The notes: generated from the sequence alone by a model not told the origin. Shown: positions 1 to 8,261, counted from the first letter of the stretch. The stretch is 64,000 nucleotides of DNA from Dehalococcoidia bacterium UBA2158 (GCA_002328185.1 DCWQ01000050.1:68392-132391); one strand, 5' to 3'. A program made the numbers and translations.

Positions 1-1072
1 AGCCCGAGGCGGTGGCCTCAGTTCCCTTCTGCACCACGTCCAGCAGCGCGGCCAGGATGATCTGCTGGAGGGCGAAGCTGAATAGCCCTATCCCCGCCAA
101 CAGCAGGGCTAGGTAGAGGCTGTCGCCGGCGCTCACCACAAACATGGTCAAGACGGAGGCGGCTATCAGTCCTGGCACCAACACCTGCTTCCGGCCATAT
201 CTATCCGATAAGTATCCCAAGATGGGAGCGGACACGATGCCCATCCCCGTGAGCAGGGAAAGGTGGACGCCGACCTCGAAATAGCCCATGCCCAGCCCGC
301 CGTCGATAGACTCCCTTAGGTAAAAGGGGGCCCACTGGAACAAGGCGTTGTTGGCTACCCCACGTATGGCCGCCGCCAGCACCAAGGTAGTGACCACCGG
401 AATCTTGAACATGGCCAGGCCTTCTCGGTAGCCGGCAACCACCCCGCGATGGGGTCTCTCTTCGCCCTGCTGGTCTCCCTCCTCAATCCCCAAGTCCTTC
501 AGAGACCACCAAACAAAGATCGCCATCAGGGCGGCAGGCGCGGCGTAGATCAGCAGGATGGGCCGCCAAGCCATGATGGTCAGGAGTCCACCGGCCACCA
601 AAGGGGCCAGGACGTTGCCTATGTTCGAGCCAAATCCATGCATCGATATGGCAAAGCCGCGGCGGTCTGGAAAACGCCGGGAAAGAGCGGCGGTGGCGGG
701 CAGATGCCAGAGAGCGCCGGGCACGGAGACGATGACCACGGCAATGGTCAGCACGAACAGGTTGGGAGACGCCGCGAGTACCAAGAAACCCAGGGTCGCC
801 CAGATCATGCAGCCGGTTAATATCGGCCCCCAACTGGTCTTCATATCGTCGACGATGGCGCCACCGATGAGGTTGACCGCGCCGAACCCGCCCTGGCGGA
901 TGCCCAGCATGAACGCGACTTCGATGTTGGAAAGGCCCATGGCAGCCTTGATGGCTGGCATGAATACCGGGAAACCTTGGTCGTAGAGGTGGGAGATTCC
1001 GTGGCCGAATGAGAGGCTGCCCAGGATAAAGTTGCGACTGCGCCCCGCCGGTCTCTGTACTGCTTCCGCCAT
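1..1072 (-). CDS. MFS transporter, C-terminus cut by window edge
   Basis: This is a major facilitator superfamily membrane transporter; the substrate cannot be told. The frame runs from an ATG at 1072 to the window edge without a stop, so about 357 residues are present and the C-terminal end is missing. Hydrophobic segments alternate with short charged loops throughout, and a loop rich in Arg and Pro with the sense SRRFPDRRGFA lies between the early helices, as in the MFS loop motifs. The start is supported by an AAAGGA ribosome site a few bases upstream. It points away from the SDR cluster that begins at 1323, so it shares an intergenic region with it and may serve the same catabolic function, but this is inference. 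Confidence 0.8.
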   Translation of the reverse strand, partial: MAEAVQRPAGRSRNFILGSLSFGHGISHLYDQGFPVFMPAIKAAMGLSNIEVAFMLGIRQGGFGAVNLIGGAIVDDMKTSWGPILTGCMIWATLGFLVLAASPNLFVLTIAVVIVSVPGALWHLPATAALSRRFPDRRGFAISMHGFGSNIGNVLAPLVAGGLLTIMAWRPILLIYAAPAALMAIFVWWSLKDLGIEEGDQQGEERPHRGVVAGYREGLAMFKIPVVTTLVLAAAIRGVANNALFQWAPFYLRESIDGGLGMGYFEVGVHLSLLTGMGIVSAPILGYLSDRYGRKQVLVPGLIAASVLTMFVVSAGDSLYLALLLAGIGLFSFALQQIILAALLDVVQKGTEATASG

Positions 1073-1159
1073 CAAGTCCTTTGCCGATGCAATCGTTTCC
1101 GAATACTCTGGCCACGGGTGATTCTAAGACTTGCGATAAGGGTGTGCAAGGGGGGGTGA

Positions 1160-1195
1160 GCTATTAGCGATCAGCCGTCAGTTTTCAGTTTCTTG
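1160..1195. repeat. Short TCAGC/GTCAG-type interspersed repeat
   Basis: This intergenic stretch is built from repeated units of the sense ATCAGCCGTCAG and TTTTCAG. Related words recur at 4209-4356, 4988-5024 and 5483-5498, always outside or at the edge of genes. Confidence 0.5.
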
Positions 1196-1322
1196 ATTTC
1201 GCCGAGAATTCTTGCGTGGGCATCTGATGATTTAGTTGATTCTAGGTTCGGAGTAGGTGTGCTATGCTACGGCCAATTTACCGTCTGGCGAGTCTGGGCA
1301 GGCGCGTTTCGGAGGAAGTTGA

Positions 1323-2099
1323 ATGCCCTATGAGGGACTGAGTTTGAAAGGTCAAACGGCGTTGGTGACCGGCTCCGGCCGTGGCATCGGCGCTGCTCTG
1401 GCCGTGGGTCTGGCCCAAGCCGGAGCTAACGTGGCGGTGTCGGACCGGCCCGACCGGCTTGACCTAGCGCAGGAGACCAAGGCCAAGGTGGAAGCCGAAG
1501 GATCTAGGAGCGGCGTATATACCCTGGATGTCCTGGACATTCCCGGCATTCCCAAAGCCATCGACCAGGTGGTGCAGGACTTTGGACGGCTGGACATCCT
1601 GGTGAACAACGCCGGGATACGCATCCCCAAGCCGGCTCTGGAGGTCACCGAGGAAGACTGGGACGCGACCATCGACATCAATCTGAAGGGCGTGTTCTTC
1701 TGTGCCCAAGCGGCGGGCCGTCACATGGTGGAGCAAGGCTACGGCAGGATCATAAACCTGGGCTCACAGCTCTCGGTGATCGCATCCAAGGGGCGGTCGT
1801 CGTACTGCGCCAGCAAGTTCGGCGTGGCCGGGATCACTAAGGTTATGGCCGTCGAGTGGGCGACCCACGGCGTAACGGTGAACGCCATCGGCCCCGGCCC
1901 TACCAGCACCCCCGGCATGCTGGCCGCCGACACCAAGACCCCGGAGCAGGTCCAGGCTGACCTGGAAGCCCACCTGCCATTGGGCCGCCGCATGGACCCT
2001 GAAGAGATGGTCGGCGCGGTGATCTATCTGGCCAGCAAGTCCTCGGCCGGAACCACCGGCCACCTCTTGCTGGTGGATGGCGGATGGACCGCGATCTAG
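1323..2099 (+). CDS. Short-chain dehydrogenase/reductase (SDR), classical type
   Basis: This is a 258-residue classical SDR, an NAD(P)-dependent oxidoreductase of alcohols or ketones in the cytoplasm. The Rossmann glycine motif TGSGRGIG is near residue 17, the structural NNAG near residue 98, and the catalytic YCASK near residue 162 with the upstream Ser in place. The C-terminal GHLLLVDGGWTAI is typical of the family. GGAGG just upstream of the ATG supports the start. Its stop lies a few bases before the next SDR, and the four genes 1323-4204 read as one operon. The true substrate is unknown; the 3-oxoacyl-ACP reductase or glucose dehydrogenase labels often given to such proteins would be guesses. 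Confidence 0.93.
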   Translation: MPYEGLSLKGQTALVTGSGRGIGAALAVGLAQAGANVAVSDRPDRLDLAQETKAKVEAEGSRSGVYTLDVLDIPGIPKAIDQVVQDFGRLDILVNNAGIRIPKPALEVTEEDWDATIDINLKGVFFCAQAAGRHMVEQGYGRIINLGSQLSVIASKGRSSYCASKFGVAGITKVMAVEWATHGVTVNAIGPGPTSTPGMLAADTKTPEQVQADLEAHLPLGRRMDPEEMVGAVIYLASKSSAGTTGHLLLVDGGWTAI

Positions 2100-2107
2100 G
2101 AGTATCT

Positions 2108-2926
2108 ATGGGCAAGTTCGACGGCAAAGTGGCGTTGGTCACCGGAGCAGGCCGGATGCGTGGCATCGGTCGGTACGCGGCGTTGGCCTTCGCAAAAGAA
2201 GGCGCCTCGGTGGCTGTCACCGGCACGGGCCGCGACCCGTCTACTTTCCCAGATGACGAACGGGAAGCCAGCTGGCTGGACGTGGAAAGCGTGTCCCGGG
2301 AGATCGTCAAAGACCATGGCGTCGGAGCCTTGCCCTTGGTGTTGGACGTTTCAGACCCGGCTCAGGTGCAAGAGGCAGTTGACCGCACCGTTGCCGAGTT
2401 TGGTCGGGTCGATTTCCTGATCAACAATGCCAGCGCATCACGAATGGCCGCGTGGGCAGCCTTCGAGGACCTGACTCCCGAGGTTTGGCGGCATGCCATG
2501 GACGTCAAGGTCACCGGCGCATTTCTGTGCACCCAGGCAGTCACCAAAGAATTGCTGCGGCAGGGATGCGGCGGCAGCATCGTGAACGTAATCTCCGTGG
2601 AGGCACTAATCAGCCGGGCGACGGACCTGGCCTACGCCACCGCCTCCGGAGCGCTCTACACCTTCACCAAGAAGGCGGGCCGGGCACTGGCGCCCCACGG
2701 CATCAGGGTCAACGGCATCAGTCCCGGCACCACCGATACCGCCCGCAACGACACCCTCTACGGGTTCCCACGCTCCCAGGACTGGGACGACCGGCTGCAG
2801 ACCATACCCCTGGGCCGGGCCGGAACACCTCAGGAAATGGGGGAGTTTGCGGCCTGGCTGTGTAGCAAAGACGCCGAGTTCATCGTCGGCCAGTGCATCG
2901 AGATAGACGGCGGCCAGTCCGCCTAG
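2108..2926 (+). CDS. SDR-family protein lacking the catalytic lysine
   Basis: This 272-residue protein has the SDR fold: a glycine-rich TGAGRMRGIG near the N-terminus, an NNAS motif where NNAG is expected, and a C-terminal IEIDGGQSA. At the active site the expected Tyr-x-x-x-Lys reads YATAS, so the lysine is replaced by serine while the tyrosine remains. A longer reading from 2084 is possible, but AGGAG at 2098-2102 lies five bases before the ATG at 2108 and sets the start. It immediately follows another SDR and precedes a SnoaL-like protein. It may be a binding or non-standard catalytic SDR; normal dehydrogenase activity should not be assumed. Confidence 0.88.
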   Translation: MGKFDGKVALVTGAGRMRGIGRYAALAFAKEGASVAVTGTGRDPSTFPDDEREASWLDVESVSREIVKDHGVGALPLVLDVSDPAQVQEAVDRTVAEFGRVDFLINNASASRMAAWAAFEDLTPEVWRHAMDVKVTGAFLCTQAVTKELLRQGCGGSIVNVISVEALISRATDLAYATASGALYTFTKKAGRALAPHGIRVNGISPGTTDTARNDTLYGFPRSQDWDDRLQTIPLGRAGTPQEMGEFAAWLCSKDAEFIVGQCIEIDGGQSA

Positions 2927-2953
2927 GGAAAATTCTAAAAACGGAGAGTCACT

Positions 2954-3421
2954 ATGAGTCTCGAAAGCCTGGAAAAGAGAATACAAGTCCTTGAAGACAT
3001 CGAGGAGATAAAGAAGCTCAAGCATCGCTACTGCGCCCTCTGCGACGCCAATTACAACGCCGACGCCTTGGCTGAGCTCTTCACCGAGGATGCGGTGTGG
3101 GACGGGCAGGAGCGAGGCCGCAACGATGGGCGGGAAGCGATACGAACGTTTTTCCAGAACGCGCCCAGCCGCCTGCCATTCGCCATCCATATGGTGCTCA
3201 ACCCGGTGATCGAAGTCGATGGAGACGAGGCCACCGGAACGTGGTACCTGTTTCAGCCTTGCACCTACGCCGAGGGCAACCAAGCGGTCTGGGGTTCGGC
3301 CCGCTACGACGAGGAATACGTGAAGGTGGATGGGCGGTGGATGTTCAAGTACCTCACTCTTACGTCCCATTTCTGGACGCCATTTGACAAAGGCTGGGTG
3401 GAAACTCAGTTCGCTTCTTAG
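2954..3421 (+). CDS. SnoaL-like/NTF2-fold protein
   Basis: This 155-residue protein begins with a helix of the form SLEKRIQVLEDIEEIKKLKH followed by Tyr and a region LAELFTEDAVWDG, the pattern of SnoaL_4/NTF2-like domains. The family includes scytalone dehydratase, bile acid 7-alpha dehydratase and ring-hydroxylating dioxygenase small subunits, as well as binding proteins. A conserved pattern of aromatic residues (W, Y, F) follows in the second half. GGAGAG precedes the ATG by about six bases. Sitting between SDR genes, it is likely a dehydratase or cyclase-like partner in the same pathway. The precise reaction cannot be read from the sequence. Confidence 0.88.
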   Translation: MSLESLEKRIQVLEDIEEIKKLKHRYCALCDANYNADALAELFTEDAVWDGQERGRNDGREAIRTFFQNAPSRLPFAIHMVLNPVIEVDGDEATGTWYLFQPCTYAEGNQAVWGSARYDEEYVKVDGRWMFKYLTLTSHFWTPFDKGWVETQFAS

Positions 3422-3430
3422 GGCAAGAAT

Positions 3431-4204
3431 ATGCAACGAGAACACACCAACAAGATGGAAGGTATGGTGGCCATCGTCACTGGGGCCAGCCGAGGCTTGG
3501 GCAGGGCCATCGCCAAGGAGTTCGCTGCGGAGGGCGCCAAGGTGGTCGTATCCGCCCGCCGCAACTCGCCAGCAGGGTTGCCCGGGACCGCCGTGGAGAC
3601 CGCCCAGCAGATTCGGGATGCGGGCGGCGAGGCTATGGCGTTAACCTGCGATGTCTCCAACGAAGAGCAGGTCATGGCCATGGTGGGCCAGACCATCGAC
3701 ATGTACGGCCAAATAGATGTGTTAGTAAACAATGCCGGGGTGATGGTGCTGGGCTCAACGCTTTTGGAGATCGCTCCCGAGGAATGGGACCAGAGCGTGG
3801 CCGCGAACCTCAAGGGGCCATACCTCTGCTGCCGTTCGGTCGTCCCTTGGATGATTGAGCAGGGAAGCGGCAGCATCATCCACATCGGCTCACGCATGGG
3901 CAGCGATGCCGGGGAAGGCGGAGGAGTGCTTTACAGCTCGACCAAGGCCGCCATACACATGTTCAGCTACTGCCTGGCCGACGAGCTGCGGGAGCACAAC
4001 ATCGCCGTGAACATCCTGTCGCCCGGTGGACTCAAGACCGAAGGCTCGGCGGCCATTCCATGGACCCAACGCGACTGGGAGCAGCGGGTTGAGCCGGAAG
4101 CCGTAGGCCCCGCTGCGGTCTACCTAGCCCTGCAAGACGTATCTACAATGACCGGCCAGTACGTGCTACGGGCCGAGTTCGGGGAGACGTGGGGGACGGC
4201 GTAG
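3431..4204 (+). CDS. Short-chain dehydrogenase/reductase (SDR)
   Basis: This is a 257-residue classical SDR. It has TGASRGLG near residue 17, NNAG near residue 101 and an intact active site YSSTK near residue 176 with the preceding Ser of HIGSR. A second possible start is the methionine at 3455; no strong ribosome site decides between them. The C-terminus (GQYVLRAEFGETWGTA) departs from the usual DGG motif, which may reflect an unusual substrate or quaternary contact. It ends the SDR-SDR-SnoaL-SDR run, and the intergenic repeat element at 4209 follows immediately. Confidence 0.92.
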   Translation: MQREHTNKMEGMVAIVTGASRGLGRAIAKEFAAEGAKVVVSARRNSPAGLPGTAVETAQQIRDAGGEAMALTCDVSNEEQVMAMVGQTIDMYGQIDVLVNNAGVMVLGSTLLEIAPEEWDQSVAANLKGPYLCCRSVVPWMIEQGSGSIIHIGSRMGSDAGEGGGVLYSSTKAAIHMFSYCLADELREHNIAVNILSPGGLKTEGSAAIPWTQRDWEQRVEPEAVGPAAVYLALQDVSTMTGQYVLRAEFGETWGTA

Positions 4205-4208
4205 CCTC

Positions 4209-4356
4209 AGGCTATAAGCAATCAGCGGTCAGGAATCAGCTTCCGGGGCGATACTTTGCCCAACTGCCACAACGAGCGAAACGAGGAGTCTCATTCTCGC
4301 TGAACAACCTGATTTCATTGTCGCAGCAAGCTGACCGCTGAAAGCTGATAGCTACC
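4209..4356. repeat. MITE-like element with inverted TCAGCGGTCAG ends
   Basis: Both ends of this roughly 148-bp gap carry related words in inverted orientation: GCTATAAGCAATCAGCGGTC on the left, and on the right the complement of GGTAGCTATCAGC followed by CAGCGGTCAGC. The interior has no reading frame of note. It separates the SDR operon from the convergent nitroreductase, and its right end slightly overlaps that gene's 3' end. This layout fits a small non-autonomous inverted-repeat element. Confidence 0.5.
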
Positions 4357-4975
4357 TTTCCCCAAAGCGATTGTACGACGTGACGCCTGCCGAGGGGATG
4401 CGATCGGTGGGGCCGAAGCGGCCGCGGGGATAGCCCAGCGGCGTTAGGCAGAGGGTTTCCACGTGGTCTGGTATGCCCAGCCAGTCTTTTACTTTCTGTT
4501 CTTCCCGCAGGTGGGTGGTGGTGATGCGAGTGCCCAGACCCAGGGCGCGGGCTGCCAGGAACAGGTTTTGTATCGCCAGCCATAGTGATGAGGCATACCG
4601 GCCCCGCTCAATCGGCTCGCCCACCGCGTAGGGCACCGATCCCATAGTATGGTCGGCGCAGACCAGGATCATGGCCGGGACTTCGGGCATGTGGTTGGCC
4701 AGGTAGCGAGCCGAGGTGTAGGCGGGAGGCTCACCCGCCGGCGGTGTCGCCCCCATGGCGCCCAACCACAGGTCACGGTAGAGACCACCGACCTTCTCGA
4801 TCAGGTCTCGTTCGGTGATGGCGATGAAGTGCCACGGCTGCTTGTTGCCGCCGCTGGGGGCCTTGGTGGCGGCGTCGATTATCTTGTCGATGGCCTCACG
4901 CGGCACTGGGTCCGGCTTGTACCGGGTGAACTGCCGTTGGCTGTAGATAGCCTCAAAAACTCCGATGTCGTCCAT
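4352..4975 (-). CDS. Nitroreductase family protein (FMN-dependent)
   Basis: This 207-residue protein is a nitroreductase-family flavoenzyme that reduces nitro groups, quinones or related substrates with NAD(P)H. The FMN-contact motif near the start reads YSQRQFTRYKPDPVP, followed by APSGGNKQPWHF, both typical of the family, and the C-terminal half has the LGLGTRITTTH and GYPRGR elements. A longer frame upstream exists, but AGGAG followed by ACACC and then ATG at 4975 fixes the start. It is followed on the same strand by no close partner. Its 5' leader is nearly identical to that of the neighbouring Ddn-like gene, including the word GTCGACGGCTGTCAGC on the plus strand at 4988-5003. Confidence 0.92.
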   Translation of the reverse strand: MDDIGVFEAIYSQRQFTRYKPDPVPREAIDKIIDAATKAPSGGNKQPWHFIAITERDLIEKVGGLYRDLWLGAMGATPPAGEPPAYTSARYLANHMPEVPAMILVCADHTMGSVPYAVGEPIERGRYASSLWLAIQNLFLAARALGLGTRITTTHLREEQKVKDWLGIPDHVETLCLTPLGYPRGRFGPTDRIPSAGVTSYNRFGER

Positions 4976-4987
4976 GGTGTCTCCTGA

Positions 4988-5024
4988 GTCGACGGCTGTC
5001 AGCATTCAGCCGCCAGCGGTCAGC
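4988..5024. repeat. Leader repeat shared with 5483-5498
   Basis: The 16-base word GTCGACGGCTGTCAGC occurs at 4988-5003 and again at 5483-5498, each time directly upstream of the ribosome-binding site of a minus-strand gene. The first copy is followed by more CAGC/GTCAGC units to 5024. This belongs to the same repeat family as 1160-1195 and 4209-4356. Confidence 0.55.
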
Positions 5025-5081
5025 TTTTGCTCAATTTATGCGTTCGGCAACAAAGACCGGAATTACTCGTTCGGTCTTCTC

Positions 5082-5525
5082 CTAATACTCTTGGTAGCGA
5101 TCGTATGCTACGAGCGCGATGTCCCAAAGCCGCTGCCTCTCGGCTGGGTCATCCACCTCACGGACCCGTGCCGAAAAAACCTCAGTCTCGTCGCGAATCT
5201 CAACGTTTGGTTCTGCCTTCAGATTGTAATACCAAAGCGGGTTTTTTGGCGCACCGGCCCAGGATGCCACGAGGATGTAATCATCTCCATCGATTACTCT
5301 CATCAAAGGAGTCTTGCGAATGGCGCCTGTTTCCCACCCTTGATTGGTCACGATTATGCAGGGAATACCGGTGTCCCTCAGGGTCAGTCCTTGGGTACCT
5401 CCGCTGCTTTCGTAGAGTTCTACCTGGTCCGCCACCCAGTCCATGGGGTTGGGTATGTATTCGCTCCAGGGTGTCTCCTTGCGTCGACGGCTGTCAGCTA
5501 AACCGGCGCCCGCCGGTTGTGCCAA
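5082..5525 (-). CDS. Deazaflavin (F420)-dependent nitroreductase-like protein (Ddn family)
   Basis: The protein belongs to the F420H2-dependent Ddn/DUF385 family, whose members reduce nitro compounds or quinones. Recognisable parts are the amphipathic N-terminal segment ending VELYESSGGTQG, the central TPLMRV, the GAPKNPLWYYNL motif that lines the cofactor pocket, and the C-terminal WDIALVAYDRYQEY. The start is uncertain. The only in-frame options are TTG at 5525, which overlaps the end of the upstream amidase gene, and ATG at 5444, which would cut off conserved residues. A good AAGGAG at 5475-5480 sits before an in-frame TGG, suggesting a damaged start codon. The gene follows the amidase at 5498-6913 on the same strand. 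F420 use is inferred from family only. Confidence 0.82.
   Translation of the reverse strand: MAQPAGAGLADSRRRKETPWSEYIPNPMDWVADQVELYESSGGTQGLTLRDTGIPCIIVTNQGWETGAIRKTPLMRVIDGDDYILVASWAGAPKNPLWYYNLKAEPNVEIRDETEVFSARVREVDDPAERQRLWDIALVAYDRYQEY
5483..5498. repeat. Second copy of the 16-bp leader repeat
   Basis: Exact copy of the word at 4988-5003. It spans the stop codon of the amidase and leads into the AAGGAG of the Ddn-like gene. Confidence 0.55.
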
Positions 5526-6913
5526 TCCGTGTTTTGTTCGTAGGCGTGGGCCACTTTTAGGACTGTTTCCTCGGCGAAGGACCGACCGACTATCTGCAGG
5601 CCCATGGGCATGCCAACGGCGCTAAAGCCGCAGGGGACCGAGATGGCGGGGGTGCCGGCCAGGTTGAATGGGCCGGTGAAACTGATGCGACCAGCCAGTC
5701 CGGTGAGGGCGTGTTCCTTGCTCTGGATGCCCGGGACGCTCTCCACCGGCGGGGCGGTCACAGGACCGGTGGGCAAAACCAACACGTCGACCTTCTCCAG
5801 CGCGTCCAGTATCTGCTGCCGGAGCATGGCCCGAATCTTCTGGGCCTTGTAGTAGAACTGGGCCGGGATGACGCTCCCGGTCAGGAACCTGATCTTGTTG
5901 TTGTGGTCCAATTCGTCGATATTCGGCTCGAACAGTGGACGGTGTAGATTGGACCACTCCACGTTCAGTATGCTCATGGTCAATGCCCCGGCGTTGGGGG
6001 CCAAGGGGATGGACACATCCTCGGACGACGCACCCAGCTCACCCAGCACACTGATGGCCTTGGCGACGGTGTCCCGGAACTCGGGGTCCAAGTTCGGAGA
6101 GTCCATGCGCTCCTGGACCACGCCCAGCTTGATGCCCGAGATGTCTCCGGTCAGCGCCGCCAAGTAGTCGGGCACCGGCACGTCCCAGGAGTAGGTGTCT
6201 TTGGGGTCGTGGCCTGCTATGGCCTGAATGGTTATGGCCGCGTCCTCAACGCTCTTGGAGATCGGGCCCACCGTATCCATGGACCAGGAGCCGCCCAGCA
6301 CGCCGTACCGGCTGACCCGGCCGTGGCTAGGCCGCAGTCCGACCAGGCCGCTGAAGTTGGCGGGGCCTCGGATGGAGCCGCCGGTGTCTTCTCCCAGGGA
6401 AGTGGCACAGAGCGATGCGGCGGTAGCGGCGCCCGAACCGCTGCTGGAGGTGCCGGGGTTTCGTTCCAAGTCCCAGGGGTTCCGGGGCGTGCCATAGGGG
6501 TGGTTATAGATCTCAGCCATTGCGAACTCGCTCATGTTGAGTTTGCCCAACAATATCGCCCCGGCATTCTTGAGCTTAGTAATCACCGTGGCGTCTTCCG
6601 CTGGAACATTGTCCCTAAGGATGCTGGAGCCGCCGGTGGTCGGGACACCGGCAGTGTTGAACTGGTCTTTCACGGCCATCGGCACGCCGTGTAGGGGACC
6701 CCGATGCACACCCTCGGCGATCTCTTGTTCCGCCTGCCGAGCTGCCTCCAACGCCTGCTCTCCAGTGATGGTGATGTAGGAATTCAACTTGGGATCGACT
6801 TCTTGGATACGGTCCAAGTAGGCCTGTGTGGCTTCGACTGGCGAGACCTCTTTGGTCTCGATGAGTTTGGATAGCTGGATAGCGGTCAGAAAGGGTAGCT
6901 CTTTCTTGTCCAT
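5498..6913 (-). CDS. Amidase (amidase signature family)
   Basis: This is a 471-residue amidase-signature hydrolase that cleaves amide bonds. The catalytic Ser-cisSer-Lys triad is visible: Lys82 in MAVKDQF, the cis-serine in the run GTSSSGSGAA near residues 156-158, and the nucleophile Ser180 in GEDTGGSIRG. The length is normal for the family. It is close to the amidase at 8355, sharing phrases such as LPFL, KEVSPVEAT and GEDTGGSIR, so the two are paralogues. A GatA role is unlikely because a separate gatA with gatC lies at 26485. The natural amide is unknown. The Ddn-like gene follows at once on the same strand. Confidence 0.93.
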   Translation of the reverse strand: MDKKELPFLTAIQLSKLIETKEVSPVEATQAYLDRIQEVDPKLNSYITITGEQALEAARQAEQEIAEGVHRGPLHGVPMAVKDQFNTAGVPTTGGSSILRDNVPAEDATVITKLKNAGAILLGKLNMSEFAMAEIYNHPYGTPRNPWDLERNPGTSSSGSGAATAASLCATSLGEDTGGSIRGPANFSGLVGLRPSHGRVSRYGVLGGSWSMDTVGPISKSVEDAAITIQAIAGHDPKDTYSWDVPVPDYLAALTGDISGIKLGVVQERMDSPNLDPEFRDTVAKAISVLGELGASSEDVSIPLAPNAGALTMSILNVEWSNLHRPLFEPNIDELDHNNKIRFLTGSVIPAQFYYKAQKIRAMLRQQILDALEKVDVLVLPTGPVTAPPVESVPGIQSKEHALTGLAGRISFTGPFNLAGTPAISVPCGFSAVGMPMGLQIVGRSFAEETVLKVAHAYEQNTDWHNRRAPV

Positions 6914-7061
6914 AAACTTTCCTTATCCGGGCACGAGCCGGGCTTAATTCAGGCGTGGTTGTGTTGACTCCTCGAAAGGTAGCCAATAGAGTACCACAAC
7001 CTCAATACACTCACGAAACCCGATGATTCTTAGGCCGGATAGGCGACATTCAGAAAGCGAT

Positions 7062-7438
7062 ATGACCGTTGTATTGGACCACATGATTCTCCCAGTGATA
7101 GACCAGCAGCAGGCGGTGGAGTTCTACTCCCGCATCTTTGGTTTCGAGGACCTTGGGGAGGTTGGGCCGTTCTTGGCGGTACGGGTGAACGACAGCCTGA
7201 ACCTGGACTTCCACCAAGACGAAGACTTCCGCAGCATCCGCTATGCGTTCGCCATGGAGCCGGGCGAGTTCGAGGACTCGTTCCAGCGGATCAAGGACTC
7301 GAAATTCCCTACGGGGACAATCCTTTCGCCCAGGACAACATGCAGGTTCCGGGCATAACAATCGGGGCCAAGGGCGATGGCAAAGCCGTCTACTTCACGG
7401 ACCCCAGCGGCTATCTCCTGGAGATCAAGACCTACTAG
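7062..7438 (+). pseudogene. VOC-family protein with a single-base frameshift
   Basis: The N-terminal part from ATG 7062 reads as a glyoxalase/VOC domain (VVLDHMILPVIDQQQAVEFY, then LDFHQDE). In this frame the protein derails after about 85 residues. The rest of the domain, from PYGDNPFAQDNMQ to FTDPSGYLLEIKTY and a TAG at 7436-7438, is intact in the frame reached by adding one base at the short A-run near 7302. With that base restored the product would be a normal-length single VOC domain, including the C-terminal metal-ligand Glu of LEIK. Either the gene is recently inactivated or the base was lost in assembly. Function beyond VOC fold is unknown. Confidence 0.75.
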
Positions 7439-7511
7439 TCCCTATCGATTATTTCTGGTCCCAACCGTTCTTGGTTAGCTCCGTCGAACCATGGAGGCGC
7501 AGTAGCCATGG

Positions 7512-7534
7512 CCCTTCGACAGGCTCAGGGTGAG
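7512..7534. repeat. CCCTTCGACAGGCTCAGGG-type intergenic repeat
   Basis: The motif beginning CCCTTCGACAGGCTCAGG is one of the short interspersed words seen between genes in many bacterial chromosomes. Relatives occur in this window at 47433-47457, 47471-47497 and 47671-47697. Confidence 0.5.
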
Positions 7535-7600
7535 GGTGAGCGGATGTACGTGGCTGGTATCTCGGAAACGCAGGGCCGCCAGCAGCTAAAGAGGCGCGGG

Positions 7601-7918
7601 TCAGTCGTCGGGGAGTGCGGCGATCAAATGGCCATCTTCAACTGTGACTGGAAAGCCTACCAGCTTGGCGTTGGGGCCGTTCACGCAAACGCCCTCGGTA
7701 TACTCGAAGCGCCAGCCGTGGGCGGGGCACATGAACACGCCGGTCCAATCCACAACCTCTACGGCCTGGTGCGGGCAGACGTTGGATAGCAGTTGGTAGA
7801 CGCCCTTCCTGTTCCGAGCCAGGAAATAGGACCAGTCGCCCACAGTCACTTCCGCGGGCAGTTTGGTGAATTCGGATTCCAGACCAATATCGACGTTGAT
7901 CTTCTTATATGTAGCCAT
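7601..7918 (-). CDS. Rieske [2Fe-2S] ferredoxin
   Basis: This 105-residue protein is a stand-alone Rieske domain that carries electrons to an oxygenase or similar enzyme. The cluster ligands are clear: CPH at about residue 48 and CPAHGW at about residue 64 (Cys-x-His and Cys-x-x-His). The closing VTVEDGHLIAALPDD is typical of Rieske ferredoxins. No reductase is adjacent. A Rieske oxygenase alpha subunit lies at 11271-12545, but the two are not in one operon, so pairing is only a possibility. Confidence 0.92.
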   Translation of the reverse strand: MATYKKINVDIGLESEFTKLPAEVTVGDWSYFLARNRKGVYQLLSNVCPHQAVEVVDWTGVFMCPAHGWRFEYTEGVCVNGPNAKLVGFPVTVEDGHLIAALPDD

Positions 7919-8078
7919 CGGCTGTTTCTCATCCTCATCCCCGAATCGGGGTTCCAGCCAGTATAGCCGAGCGGCAATGCCGCCTCAAGACATAGGAGAT
8001 CAGGTTACCTGCCATCTTGACGCCGGATGGTTTTTGAGGCAATATGCGCTCACTTGAATGGGGTTTCGGGAGGTTCCG

Positions 8079-8261
8079 ATGGCTGATTTAAACAAAGATG
8101 AGATTCGCGCCATGGGCAAAGCCGTGGGTCTGGATATCCAGGATCCGGAGCTTACTGAAGTCATGTATAGCCTGAACGCCCTGCTAGAGTCGCTGGACGC
8201 CATCAACCCGCCGGGCCTAAACGACGTCGAGCCCCTCCCCATAATCCTCCCTCCGGCATAG
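8079..8261 (+). CDS. Small GatC-like/AtzG-like amidase partner
   Basis: This 60-residue protein has the sense of a GatC subunit: an N-terminal helix LNKDEIRAMGKAVGLDI, a second helix LTEVMYSLNALLESLDAI, and a proline-rich tail ending PLPIILPPA that would wrap around an amidase. GGGAGG just before the ATG at 8079 supports the start. It is distinct from the normal gatC at 26190. It lies directly upstream of the amidase at 8355, an arrangement like AtzG with the AtzE hydrolase. The assignment rests on helix pattern and position, not on strong motifs. Confidence 0.7.
   Translation: MADLNKDEIRAMGKAVGLDIQDPELTEVMYSLNALLESLDAINPPGLNDVEPLPIILPPA

Noticed and set aside
1236..1268. TTGATT and TATGCT as a promoter before the first SDR
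   Set aside because: The spacer is 21 bases, too long for a convincing promoter.
2606..3445. Minus-strand frame of 279 codons over the SDR/SnoaL genes
   Set aside because: The plus-strand genes have motifs and ribosome sites; this frame has neither.
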